From NCBI GenBank assembly GCA_016302625.1, contig JAEDNG010000009.1, positions 1 to 14,680 of the forward strand: a stretch of DNA of 14,680 nucleotides, read 5' to 3'. Position numbers and translations under genes: made by a program. Source of the DNA: Clostridiaceae bacterium (GTDB taxonomy: Bacteria; Bacillota; Clostridia; Oscillospirales; Acutalibacteraceae). Below the pieces are notes generated by a model. That model ran no database searches and was not told where the DNA came from. It was given only the letters and a program-made list of their open reading frames with translations. Shown here piece by piece: positions 6,102 through 12,771 of this stretch; positions within the stretch are counted from its first letter, which is position 1, and every line of letters starts with the position of its first letter.

Positions 6102-7937
6102 CTATGAGTTGCCGGTGTGAAAATACCTGTATACGCTTTCTGCGGCGGATTTGTTCATTCCACAGACCGCCGCAAGCTCGTCGATTGACGCGGTTTTTAT
6201 CGCCTTTACCGTTTTAAAATACTTTAACAGCGCGGCGGCGCGCGACTTGCCTATCCCCTCGATTTCAAGAAGCTCGGAACTAAGCATTGCCTTGCTTCTC
6301 CTGTTCTTGTGATAGCCTATCGCAAAGCGGTGAACCTCGTCCTGAATACCTGTTATAAAGGTAAACGCCGCGCGGTTTGATTTTATCGCGATATCTCCGC
6401 CCTGTGCCGCGATTGCTCTTGTCCTGTGCTTTGAATCCTTTACCATTCCGAAAACCGGAACGGTTATTCCGTGCTTTTGAAGTATGGGCGCTACCGCCGA
6501 CATCTGACCGAGGCCGCCGTCTAACAGTATTAAATCGGGAAGCACAGAAAATCCCTCGTCCTCCCCTTTTTCGTATTCGGTAAAACGGCGGTCAAGCACC
6601 TCCGCCATAGAACGGAAATCGTCCTGACCGGAAAAGCCTTTGATTTTAAACCGCTTGTAAGCAGGCTTAAAGGGTCTTGCGTCCTTATAAACTATCATTC
6701 CGGCGACATTTTCTGTCCCTGCCGTATTTGAAATATCGTACGCCTCGATATAGCGGGGCGCGCTTGACAGTCCGAGCAGGCGCGAAAGCTCGTCTAACAC
6801 CGACATTTCCCTGCCTGTTCTTTCGGTTTTTTCCGAGATATTTTCAGCGGCGTTTGCAAGGCACATATCAAGGAGCGCCTTTTGCTCGCCCTGCTTCGGG
6901 TTAATAAAGCTGACCTTATGCCCCGATTTTTCGGTAAGCCACCGCTCGTTCAAGCTGAAATCTGAATCCGTATCAATTAAAACACGGGATGGAATATCGG
7001 TATTATCCGAATAATACCGCTGTAAAAACTCGCTGTAAAGATTTTCCCTGTCCGACACACCGTCGATTATAAAATGCTTTTTATCCGAAAGCCGGTAATT
7101 GCGGAAAACAATCACCTCGACGCAGGCGGTCTCTCCGATAATCGCAGAGGCAATAACGTCCTCGCTCTTATAGGGCGCGCGAACAACCTTTTGCTTTTCT
7201 CTGATTTTATTTATCGCGTTTATCCTGTCTCTTAATTTCGCAGCGGTTTCAAACTGAAGCTTTTCGGCGGCGGCAAGCATTTTTTCCTCTAATTTTTCCA
7301 CCGTCTCGCTGTCAGAGCCGCCGTTCTTAATAAACTCAACCGCCGAATTTACCGTTTCAAGGTAGTCGGCAAGACTTATTTTTCCCCTGCAGGGAGCGTC
7401 GCAAAGTCCGATATGGTAGTTAAGGCAGGGCTTTGACGGCTTGTCAAAGCTTCTTGTGCAGTCGGGCAGCTTAAAAATCTTCCTTGCCTCGTCCACGGTT
7501 TCCTTTACGACATAAGCCGAGGAATAAGGCCCTATATACTCGCCGTTTTTGTCCGCCGCTTTCGCGGTGGTAAGCTTTTTCCATTTGTCGTTTGTAATCT
7601 TAATATAGGAATATCCCTTGTCGTCTTTAAGGAGTATGTTATACTTAGGCTGATTTTGTTTAATAAGCGAGTTTTCGAGTATCAAAGCCTCAAATTCGCT
7701 GTCACATAGTATATATTCAAAATGATCGACGTTTGAAACCATGCGCTTTACCTTTTCGGTATGTTGATTTCCGCTGCCGAAATACTGGGTCACACGGTTT
7801 TTAAGCGCCTTTGCCTTACCTATATATATAATTACATCCTTTTTATCCTTCATTATATAAACGCCCGGCGTCTGCGGCAAACGGTTGGCTTTAGCTTTAA
7901 GTTCCGTTAGCTTTTGCGGGTCGGCATAATAATTCAC
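6102..7937 (-). CDS. uvrC: Excinuclease ABC subunit C (UvrC)
   Basis: The 611-residue nuclease subunit of UvrABC nucleotide excision repair, which makes the two incisions around a lesion. The N-terminal GIY-YIG domain has PGVYIM (about 24-29) and IYIGKAKALKNRV (37-49) for the 3' cut. A cysteine cluster follows (DCTRS... KPCLNYHIGLCDAPC), as in UvrCs reported to hold an Fe-S cluster. Next are a UVR motif that binds UvrB (LQFETAAKLRDRI), the RNase H-like domain for the 5' cut (AYDISNT, LILLDGG) and a C-terminal helix-hairpin-helix pair (LEIEGIGKSRAAALL onward). The length is normal. GTG at 7937 is preferred to the adjoining TTG at 7940, because GAGGTGA (7942-7948) is only 1 bp from the TTG but 4 bp from the GTG. 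Confidence 0.97.
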   Translation of the reverse strand: MNYYADPQKLTELKAKANRLPQTPGVYIMKDKKDVIIYIGKAKALKNRVTQYFGSGNQHTEKVKRMVSNVDHFEYILCDSEFEALILENSLIKQNQPKYNILLKDDKGYSYIKITNDKWKKLTTAKAADKNGEYIGPYSSAYVVKETVDEARKIFKLPDCTRSFDKPSKPCLNYHIGLCDAPCRGKISLADYLETVNSAVEFIKNGGSDSETVEKLEEKMLAAAEKLQFETAAKLRDRINAINKIREKQKVVRAPYKSEDVIASAIIGETACVEVIVFRNYRLSDKKHFIIDGVSDRENLYSEFLQRYYSDNTDIPSRVLIDTDSDFSLNERWLTEKSGHKVSFINPKQGEQKALLDMCLANAAENISEKTERTGREMSVLDELSRLLGLSSAPRYIEAYDISNTAGTENVAGMIVYKDARPFKPAYKRFKIKGFSGQDDFRSMAEVLDRRFTEYEKGEDEGFSVLPDLILLDGGLGQMSAVAPILQKHGITVPVFGMVKDSKHRTRAIAAQGGDIAIKSNRAAFTFITGIQDEVHRFAIGYHKNRRSKAMLSSELLEIEGIGKSRAAALLKYFKTVKAIKTASIDELAAVCGMNKSAAESVYRYFHTGNS

Positions 7938-7975
7938 CAAATCACCTCAAGTTAATTCTATGGTAAGTCATTCAG

Positions 7976-7993
7976 CTCCCTCTGACGAGGGAG
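7976..7993 (-). repeat. GC-rich hairpin in the uvrC leader
   Basis: CTCCCTC-TGAC-GAGGGAG forms a 7-bp stem with a 4-nt loop. It lies between the predicted uvrC transcription start (about 8002) and the start codon. The CTCCCTC/GAGGGAG core resembles short palindromes I recall scattered through genomes of gut Ruminococcaceae, so it may be a dispersed repeat rather than a regulator. It is not followed by a U run in the uvrC direction. Confidence 0.5.
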
Positions 7994-8008
7994 GCTTTGT
8001 TTTCTTTT

Positions 8009-8037
8009 AATATAGCATTTATTCCTTTGATTTTCAA
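8009..8037 (-). promoter_or_regulatory. uvrC promoter
   Basis: Minus-strand TTGAAA (8032-8037), 17-bp spacer ending in TGC, and TATATT (8009-8014). The predicted start near 8002 gives a leader of about 65 nt containing the CTCCCTC hairpin. The first XRE operator-like dyad (8049-8067) lies 11 bp upstream of this -35. No recognisable LexA box is seen. Confidence 0.75.
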
Positions 8038-8048
8038 GTCACCGTTTT

Positions 8049-8067
8049 TGACATTCTATAAATGTCA
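8049..8067 (+). promoter_or_regulatory. Operator-like dyad 1 upstream of the XRE gene
   Basis: TGACA-N9-TGTCA (8049-8053, 8063-8067) with outer spacing identical to dyad 2. Its arms extend to TGACATT/AATGTCA. It sits at about -42 relative to the predicted start of the XRE transcript (about 8100) and overlaps its weak -35 region. Probably bound by the XRE protein itself (inference). Confidence 0.65.
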
Positions 8068-8087
8068 CGCTTTGTTAGGTTATACAA

Positions 8088-8093
8088 TATAAT
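8088..8093 (+). promoter_or_regulatory. -10 element of the XRE-lipoprotein transcript
   Basis: A perfect TATAAT lies midway between the two operator-like dyads. The -35 position 17 bp upstream (8065-8070, TCACGC) is poor and overlaps dyad 1. A weak -35 within an operator suits a promoter set by its own regulator. Confidence 0.55.
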
Positions 8094-8101
8094 TTAAGTA
8101 T

Positions 8102-8120
8102 TGACAAGCACTAAATGTCA
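8102..8120 (+). promoter_or_regulatory. Operator-like dyad 2 upstream of the XRE gene
   Basis: TGACA-N9-TGTCA (8102-8106, 8116-8120), extending to ATTGACA/TGTCAAT. The 9-bp centre ends in CTAAA, close to TATAAA in dyad 1. It covers about +3 to +21 of the predicted XRE transcript, a repressing position. Its centre is 53 bp from that of dyad 1, about five helical turns. Confidence 0.65.
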
Positions 8121-8137
8121 ATAATGGAGGAAGTTCT

Positions 8138-8380
8138 ATGTTTATAAATAAAAACAGCAATGGACTAAATAATATTTGCGGTAAAAATATATCCAAATTT
8201 CGTACGGATTTACAAATTTCCCAAAGGGAACTTGCTGACAGAATGCAATTAGTTGGGATAGATATTGATAAAAATGCTATTCAACGCATAGAATGCGGAA
8301 AACGATTTGTTACTGATATAGAAATAATCGCATTTGCTAAAGTGCTTAATAAAAAGTACGAAGAATTACTAAATAATTAA
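8138..8380 (+). CDS. XRE/Cro-type helix-turn-helix regulator
   Basis: An 80-residue protein consisting almost only of an HTH_3/Cro-CI DNA-binding domain: ISKFRTDLQISQRELADRMQ, then NAIQRIECGKRFVTDIEIIAFAKVL. The helix-turn-helix lies at about residues 27-52. There is no sensor or dimerisation domain. A strong GGAGG lies 7 bp upstream of the ATG. Paired dyads at its promoter suggest autoregulation. The gene is much more AT-rich than its neighbours, using AAA, AAT and ATA codons where they use GC-rich ones, a sign of possible acquisition. The lipoprotein gene follows after 24 bp, probably in the same transcript. Similar orphan regulators are common in Clostridia, so a link to phage or toxin systems should not be assumed. 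Confidence 0.9.
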   Translation: MFINKNSNGLNNICGKNISKFRTDLQISQRELADRMQLVGIDIDKNAIQRIECGKRFVTDIEIIAFAKVLNKKYEELLNN

Positions 8381-8404
8381 AATCACTGACTTTAAGAGGT
8401 AATT

Positions 8405-8797
8405 ATGAAAAGGATAACGGCTTTAATATTAATTATGCTTTTACTTTGCGGCTGTTCCGCCGCTGATATCACGGTTAATACCGACTCGCACGAGCAAATA
8501 ACCGTAAATTTCCCGACCGATAATACCGTAAACGGCTACCGCACAGGCTCGTCCGTTCAGGAGAGCGACTCCTCAATGCCCGAAGCCATACCTGCCGATG
8601 AAATAAAGCCGGCGGCGCCGTCGAAAACGAGTCCTTCAAGCACCGCCGAATACATAGGTAATTCAAATTCGCATGTTTTCCATAAATCAGACTGCGGCTC
8701 GGCAAAGAACATGAAAGACAGCAACCGCGTCATCTTTTCAAGCCGAGATAAAGCCGTCAGCGAGGGCTACACTCCCTGCAAGCGCTGCAATCCCTAA
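8405..8797 (+). CDS. Lipoprotein with C-terminal Ada-like Cys/His metal-binding domain
   Basis: A 130-residue secreted lipoprotein. MKRITALILIMLLLCGC is a lipoprotein signal peptide with lipobox L-C-G-C; C17 would be lipidated and held on the outer face of the membrane. Residues about 18-80 are a low-complexity Ser/Pro/Thr/Glu linker. The C-terminal ~48 residues (YIGNSNSHVFHKSDC ... GYTPCKRCNP) match the small domain related to the Ada zinc-binding domain, with H93, C97, C125 and C128 as likely ligands. In Firmicutes this module also occurs at the end of secreted nucleases and metallo-beta-lactamase-fold proteins; no enzyme domain is present here. AGAGGT lies upstream of the ATG. It follows the XRE gene and converges with the thioesterase gene, with stop codons overlapping by 4 bp. 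Function unknown. Confidence 0.85.
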   Translation: MKRITALILIMLLLCGCSAADITVNTDSHEQITVNFPTDNTVNGYRTGSSVQESDSSMPEAIPADEIKPAAPSKTSPSSTAEYIGNSNSHVFHKSDCGSAKNMKDSNRVIFSSRDKAVSEGYTPCKRCNP

Positions 8798-9210
8798 ATT
8801 TCGCCCGCTTCGTTGGCTTTTAAAACCTCGAAAAGCTCGGGACGGACGCGCTTGAGTGAAATCACCTGTCCCTCACTGTTTAAAAAGCAATGCGACGAGG
8901 TACCCGTGGCGCGAAGCTCACCGTCTTTAGACATGACCTTGTAGCTTACGAAAAATTTAACGTTTCCGACCTTTTCCAAGGTTACACAAATCAAAATATC
9001 CTCGCCGTAATAGCAGGATTTCTTATATTCACAGCTGACAGAAAGCACCGGACTTATAATTCCCATGCTTTCGGTGACCGTATACGGCGCGCCGATTTTA
9101 TCGAAAAAATCGCTTCTTGCCTCCTCGAACCAGCGAATATAGTTCGAGTGATGGACAAAGCCCATTTTATCGGTTTCGTAATAATGCACCTTATGTATGT
9201 AGGTTTCCAT
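8794..9210 (-). CDS. Acyl-CoA thioesterase, YbgC/FadM hotdog family
   Basis: A 138-residue single hotdog domain of the 4HBT family. YYETDKMGFVHHSNYIRWFEEAR (10-32) includes the signature with catalytic D14 and the HHSNY segment on the active-site helix. Family members hydrolyse acyl-CoA or acyl-ACP thioesters; the substrate cannot be told from the sequence. It is the last gene of the aromatic operon, starting 9 bp after the DAHP synthase stop codon. Its GGGTGA site overlaps that stop, so translation is probably coupled. No shikimate step uses a thioester, so its presence may reflect transcription convenience or a product made from an aromatic precursor. No terminator was seen before the converging lipoprotein gene. 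Confidence 0.9.
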   Translation of the reverse strand: METYIHKVHYYETDKMGFVHHSNYIRWFEEARSDFFDKIGAPYTVTESMGIISPVLSVSCEYKKSCYYGEDILICVTLEKVGNVKFFVSYKVMSKDGELRATGTSSHCFLNSEGQVISLKRVRPELFEVLKANEAGEI

Positions 9211-9219
9211 TTTTTCACC

Positions 9220-10251
9220 CTATTTCAGCGTATCGGCTATCTTATAGATAAGCTTCTTTGATTTCTCCCAACCGAGGCAGGGGTCGGTAATCGACTTGCC
9301 GTATATATGCTCGCCTATCTTCTGCGCGCCGTCCTCTATGTAGCTTTCAATCATTAGTCCCTTTACCATTGAGCGTATGTCCTTGTTATGATTGCAGCTG
9401 TATACAACGTCCTTTGCAATTCTCACCTGTTCAAGGCATTGCTTGCCTGAATTTGCGTGGTTTGTATCAACTATAACCGCGGGATTGGCAAGACCCGTCG
9501 TACCGTAAAGCTCGTAAAGCTTGACTAAATCCTCGTAGTGGTAGTTTGACACGCTCTTTCCGGTGAAATCGGTATATCCGCGAAGAATCGCGTGGGCATA
9601 AGGGTTGCCCTCGCTTGAAACCTCCCAGCCGCGGTAAATAAAGGTATGCACGTGCTGTGCGGCGGTTATCGAGTTCATCATAATGCCAAGGTCGCCGCTC
9701 GTCGGGTTTTTCATTCCGACGGGAATATCAAGCCCGCTTGCTGTCAGCCTGTGCTGTTGATTTTCAACCGAACGCGCACCGACGGCTACATAAGAAAGCA
9801 GGTCTGAAAGATAACGGTGATTGTCGGGATAAAGCATCTCGTCCGCACAGGAAAAGCCGTAATCGCGAAGAGCCGCCATATGTAAATCCCTTATCGCCAC
9901 AATACCTTTTAGCATATCGGGCGTTTCGTTGGGGTCGGGCTGGTGAAGCATGCCCTTATAGCCGTCGCCTGTGGTGCGGGGCTTGTTTGTGTAAATTCTG
10001 GGCACTATCAGTATTTTATCTTTTACCTCGTCCTCGACTGTGCGAAGTCTCGAAATATAATCGAGCACCGGCTCTCGGCTATCCGCCGAGCAAGGACCGA
10101 TTACAAGTATAAATTTATCCGATTCGCCTTTAAATATCCTTCTTAGCTCCTCATCACGTTTTGCCTTTACCTTAGTCATCTCTTCAGTTACGGGATAGCG
10201 GGTTTTTATCTGCTGCGGAATCGGCAGCTTTCTTTTAAATGTCATATTCAT
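9220..10251 (-). CDS. aroF: 3-deoxy-7-phosphoheptulonate (DAHP) synthase, AroFGH type I
   Basis: A 343-residue enzyme that condenses phosphoenolpyruvate with erythrose 4-phosphate, the first step of the shikimate pathway. It is a class I-alpha enzyme like E. coli AroF/G/H: GPCSADS (52-58) with metal-binding C54, NKPRT (89-93) for phosphate binding, and VDTNHANSGK (261-270) with H265, E302 and D323 completing the metal site. Near full length for the class. There is no fused chorismate mutase; AroFGH enzymes are feedback-inhibited through their own barrel and N-terminus, but which amino acid inhibits this one cannot be read here. ATG 10251 has AAGGGGAA upstream; the second in-frame ATG (M3) has none. 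It follows tyrA by 12 bp. Confidence 0.95.
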   Translation of the reverse strand: MNMTFKRKLPIPQQIKTRYPVTEEMTKVKAKRDEELRRIFKGESDKFILVIGPCSADSREPVLDYISRLRTVEDEVKDKILIVPRIYTNKPRTTGDGYKGMLHQPDPNETPDMLKGIVAIRDLHMAALRDYGFSCADEMLYPDNHRYLSDLLSYVAVGARSVENQQHRLTASGLDIPVGMKNPTSGDLGIMMNSITAAQHVHTFIYRGWEVSSEGNPYAHAILRGYTDFTGKSVSNYHYEDLVKLYELYGTTGLANPAVIVDTNHANSGKQCLEQVRIAKDVVYSCNHNKDIRSMVKGLMIESYIEDGAQKIGEHIYGKSITDPCLGWEKSKKLIYKIADTLK

Positions 10252-10263
10252 AGCTTTTTCCCC

Positions 10264-11124
10264 TTATATATGCTTGTCGAAGCGCTTTCTGCGCTCGGTT
10301 GAAAGTCTCATCATCTCGCGCATACCGTCTCTGTCGCCCGATTTGATTTTTTCGTAAAGCTCGTCAAACGAAGTCCTGAACCGCTCCATTTCGGTAAGCA
10401 GGGCTTCTCTGTTATCAAGGAAGAGCTCGCTCCACATCTCGTCGTTAATTTTTGCAATTCGCGTTAAATCCCTGAACGAGTCGCCGGTATAGTACTCAAG
10501 GTCGGGCGTGTTGTTAGCGCACATAAGCGAAACGGCAATACAGTGGGTAAGCTGGGAGAGAAAGGCTATCATTTTATCGTGCATTGTAACCGACAGCTCC
10601 GACACCTGACGAAAGCCTAACTTTTCGCCCAAATCTCTGCAAAGCTCGATTGCGCCCATGGTGTTTTTTTCGGTCGGGACTACAATGTAGTTAGCGCCCT
10701 TAAAAATCTCATCGGTGCTGTTCTGCACGCCGCAGACCTCTCTGCCCGCCATCGGGTGGGCGGCGATAAATTCAACATCGTCTCTTAAAATGTCCTGAAC
10801 TTTTCCGACGATGCAGCCCTTAACGCCCGTAACGTCGGTTATGACCGCGCCGCTTTTTAAAAGGCTCTGATTTTTCCTTATCCACTCGATAAAAACATGG
10901 GGATAAAGCGCAATAATAACCAAATCGGCTTGTGCCAGCAATTCGGGTTCAACCTTTGTCGTGCCGTAGTCGATTATACCCTTACTGAGCGCAAAATCCA
11001 CCGAGGACTGACTTCTGGTTATAGCGCTTACCTTATAGCCCTGCTTTTTAAGCGACTCGGCGTAGCTGCCGCCCAAAAGTCCCAAGCCTACTATTAATAT
11101 GTTCATATCCTTGTTTAACTTCAT
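10264..11124 (-). CDS. tyrA: Prephenate dehydrogenase (TyrA)
   Basis: A 286-residue NAD(P)-dependent enzyme that oxidises and decarboxylates prephenate to 4-hydroxyphenylpyruvate for tyrosine. The Rossmann motif is IVGLGLLGGS (11-20). HPMAG (123-127) and SQLTHC (190-195, H194 the likely catalytic His) mark the active site, and SFRDLTRIA with a following MW is the usual substrate-binding helix. There is no chorismate mutase or ACT domain, so it is the simple monofunctional form. Start ATG 11124 shares one base with the aroA stop (TAATG), with AGAGGT about 11 bp upstream, pointing to coupled translation. A second methionine (M7) is preceded too closely by AAGGA. Confidence 0.94.
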   Translation of the reverse strand: MKLNKDMNILIVGLGLLGGSYAESLKKQGYKVSAITRSQSSVDFALSKGIIDYGTTKVEPELLAQADLVIIALYPHVFIEWIRKNQSLLKSGAVITDVTGVKGCIVGKVQDILRDDVEFIAAHPMAGREVCGVQNSTDEIFKGANYIVVPTEKNTMGAIELCRDLGEKLGFRQVSELSVTMHDKMIAFLSQLTHCIAVSLMCANNTPDLEYYTGDSFRDLTRIAKINDEMWSELFLDNREALLTEMERFRTSFDELYEKIKSGDRDGMREMMRLSTERRKRFDKHI

Positions 11125-12332
11125 TATTTTTCAACCTCTAAATCTATACCGAGCGACGAAAACCGCTCAAAGAAATCGGGAAAGCTTTTTGCAACCGCCT
11201 GAGCGCCGTATATTTGTCCGCCTGTTAAGGTGCATAAAACCGCGAGAGACATTACAATCCTGTGGTCGTTGTGTCCGTAAAGCGGCAATTCGGGAGTTTT
11301 GAGCGCACAGCCGTGCACGGTGATATCGTTGTCATTTATTTCGGTATGACAGCCGAATTTTGAAAGCTCCTCCGCCATAGCAGCTCCCCTGTCGCTCTCC
11401 TTAATTTTAAGGCGGTGGGTGCCCGTAAAGTGCGCGCCGTTGTTTGCCGCTGCCGTCGCCATAAGCACGGGGCCTAAATCGGGACAGTCGGAAATATCAA
11501 TTTCGGGAGTGCCGCGCACGATTTTGCCGAACAGCTTTTTATAAACCGCGTCGCCCTGGCAGGTATCCTTTTTAAGACCCGACACCGCGACATTTCCGCC
11601 TAAAGCGTTCAGCGCCTCAAAAAATGCGGCGTTTGAATAATCACCCTCGACGGTAAAACTTCGCGGTTTATAGGTCTGATTTCCCTTAATATATATCGTA
11701 TGCTCGTCGGTGCGGCTGATTCTCACCCCGAAATCGGCGAGCGCCTTTACCGTCATTCCAAGGTAAGACCCGCTCTCAATCGCTCCCGTAATATCAATAA
11801 TGCTGTCGTGAGGCAGTAGCGGCAAAGCAAACATAAGTCCGCTTATAAACTGGCTTGAAATGTCACCCCTGACGGCGTATTTTCCCGCTTGAAGTTTACC
11901 CTTAACGGTTACCGTGTCAGCACTCTGATTAAATTCCAAACCGGTAGCCTTGCAAATATCGGCGTAGACCGAAAGTGAGCGTTCCATCAGCCGTTTTGTG
12001 CCCGAAAGGGTGATTTTTTTATCAAAAAGCAGGCAAAGCGGAATTAAAAACCTTAACGTACTGCCCGATTCATTGCAGAAAAGCTTATCGGATTTAATCC
12101 CCTTGTCTATATCTATTCCGCCTATTTTTACGGTATCTCCGCTAATTTCCACATTGGCACCCAGAGCTTCAAGGCAGGAAAGTGTCGCTTTAATATCCTC
12201 CGAAAATCTGACTCCCTTTATCTCGCTTTCGGGCGACAGCGCCGCGCAGATTAAATATCTGTGTGCCATACTTTTTGAGGGCGGCGCCTGCACTCTGCCG
12301 AAAGCAGTGCTTTTATTTATAGTTACAACCAT
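11124..12332 (-). CDS. aroA: 5-enolpyruvylshikimate-3-phosphate (EPSP) synthase
   Basis: A 402-residue enzyme that joins PEP to shikimate 3-phosphate, the sixth shikimate-pathway step. PPSKSMAHR (17-25) carries the essential K20. The PEP-binding turn reads NESGSTLRF (87-95) where E. coli has GNAGTAMRP. SDCPDLGPVL supplies D285, KIKESDRG supplies E312 and R315, and HNDHR supplies R358. It is about 25 residues shorter than E. coli AroA, spread over loops rather than a truncation. The changed turn departs from E. coli at the positions that affect glyphosate binding. The ATG lies inside the end of aroQ (20-bp overlap), with GGGGA upstream. Confidence 0.95.
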   Translation of the reverse strand: MVVTINKSTAFGRVQAPPSKSMAHRYLICAALSPESEIKGVRFSEDIKATLSCLEALGANVEISGDTVKIGGIDIDKGIKSDKLFCNESGSTLRFLIPLCLLFDKKITLSGTKRLMERSLSVYADICKATGLEFNQSADTVTVKGKLQAGKYAVRGDISSQFISGLMFALPLLPHDSIIDITGAIESGSYLGMTVKALADFGVRISRTDEHTIYIKGNQTYKPRSFTVEGDYSNAAFFEALNALGGNVAVSGLKKDTCQGDAVYKKLFGKIVRGTPEIDISDCPDLGPVLMATAAANNGAHFTGTHRLKIKESDRGAAMAEELSKFGCHTEINDNDITVHGCALKTPELPLYGHNDHRIVMSLAVLCTLTGGQIYGAQAVAKSFPDFFERFSSLGIDLEVEK

Positions 12333-12771
12333 TTGAATTTTCCCCGTAATTATCCTTTAAAAATTCCATAGCCTCGGTATAACCCTTAATCCCGTGACCG
12401 CAGATTGTTCTAACGCAGGCGGCACGGATGTAGCTTATTTGCCTAAAGTCCTCACGGCTTGCAACATCAGAGATATGCACCTCTACCGTGGGAATTGAAA
12501 CCGCCTTTACAGCGTCAAGCAGGGCTATGCTTGTGTGTGTATACGCTCCCGGATTTATCACAATCCCGTCAAAAACGCCGTAAGCCGCCTGAATTTCGTC
12601 TACCAGCGCCCCCTCGTGATTGGACTGAAAGAGCTTTACCTCAATGCCGTTTTCCATAGCATAGCTTTTTACGGTTTCGCACAGAGTATTAAAATTATCC
12701 TTGCCGTAAATGCCCGGCTCTCTGATGCCTAACATATTAATATTAGGTCCGTTAATCACCAAAATCTTCAT
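12313..12771 (-). CDS. aroQ: 3-dehydroquinate dehydratase, type II
   Basis: A 152-residue enzyme converting 3-dehydroquinate to 3-dehydroshikimate. NGPNINMLGIREPGIYG (7-23) is the type II signature with R17 and catalytic Y22. NPGAYTHTS (73-81) and VEVHIS (96-101, catalytic H99) complete the site. Type II enzymes are small flavodoxin-fold dodecamers, unrelated to type I AroD. The length is typical, with a slightly extended Asn/Cys/Tyr-containing C-terminus that overlaps aroA. The start overlaps the end of the aroE-aroK fusion by 20 bp. Confidence 0.96.
   Translation of the reverse strand: MKILVINGPNINMLGIREPGIYGKDNFNTLCETVKSYAMENGIEVKLFQSNHEGALVDEIQAAYGVFDGIVINPGAYTHTSIALLDAVKAVSIPTVEVHISDVASREDFRQISYIRAACVRTICGHGIKGYTEAMEFLKDNYGENSNGCNYK

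Noticed and set aside
8138..8797. XRE regulator plus small lipoprotein as a toxin-antitoxin or phage-defence pair
   Set aside because: The second gene has a signal peptide, lipobox and metal-binding domain rather than a toxin fold, and no phage or mobile genes are nearby.
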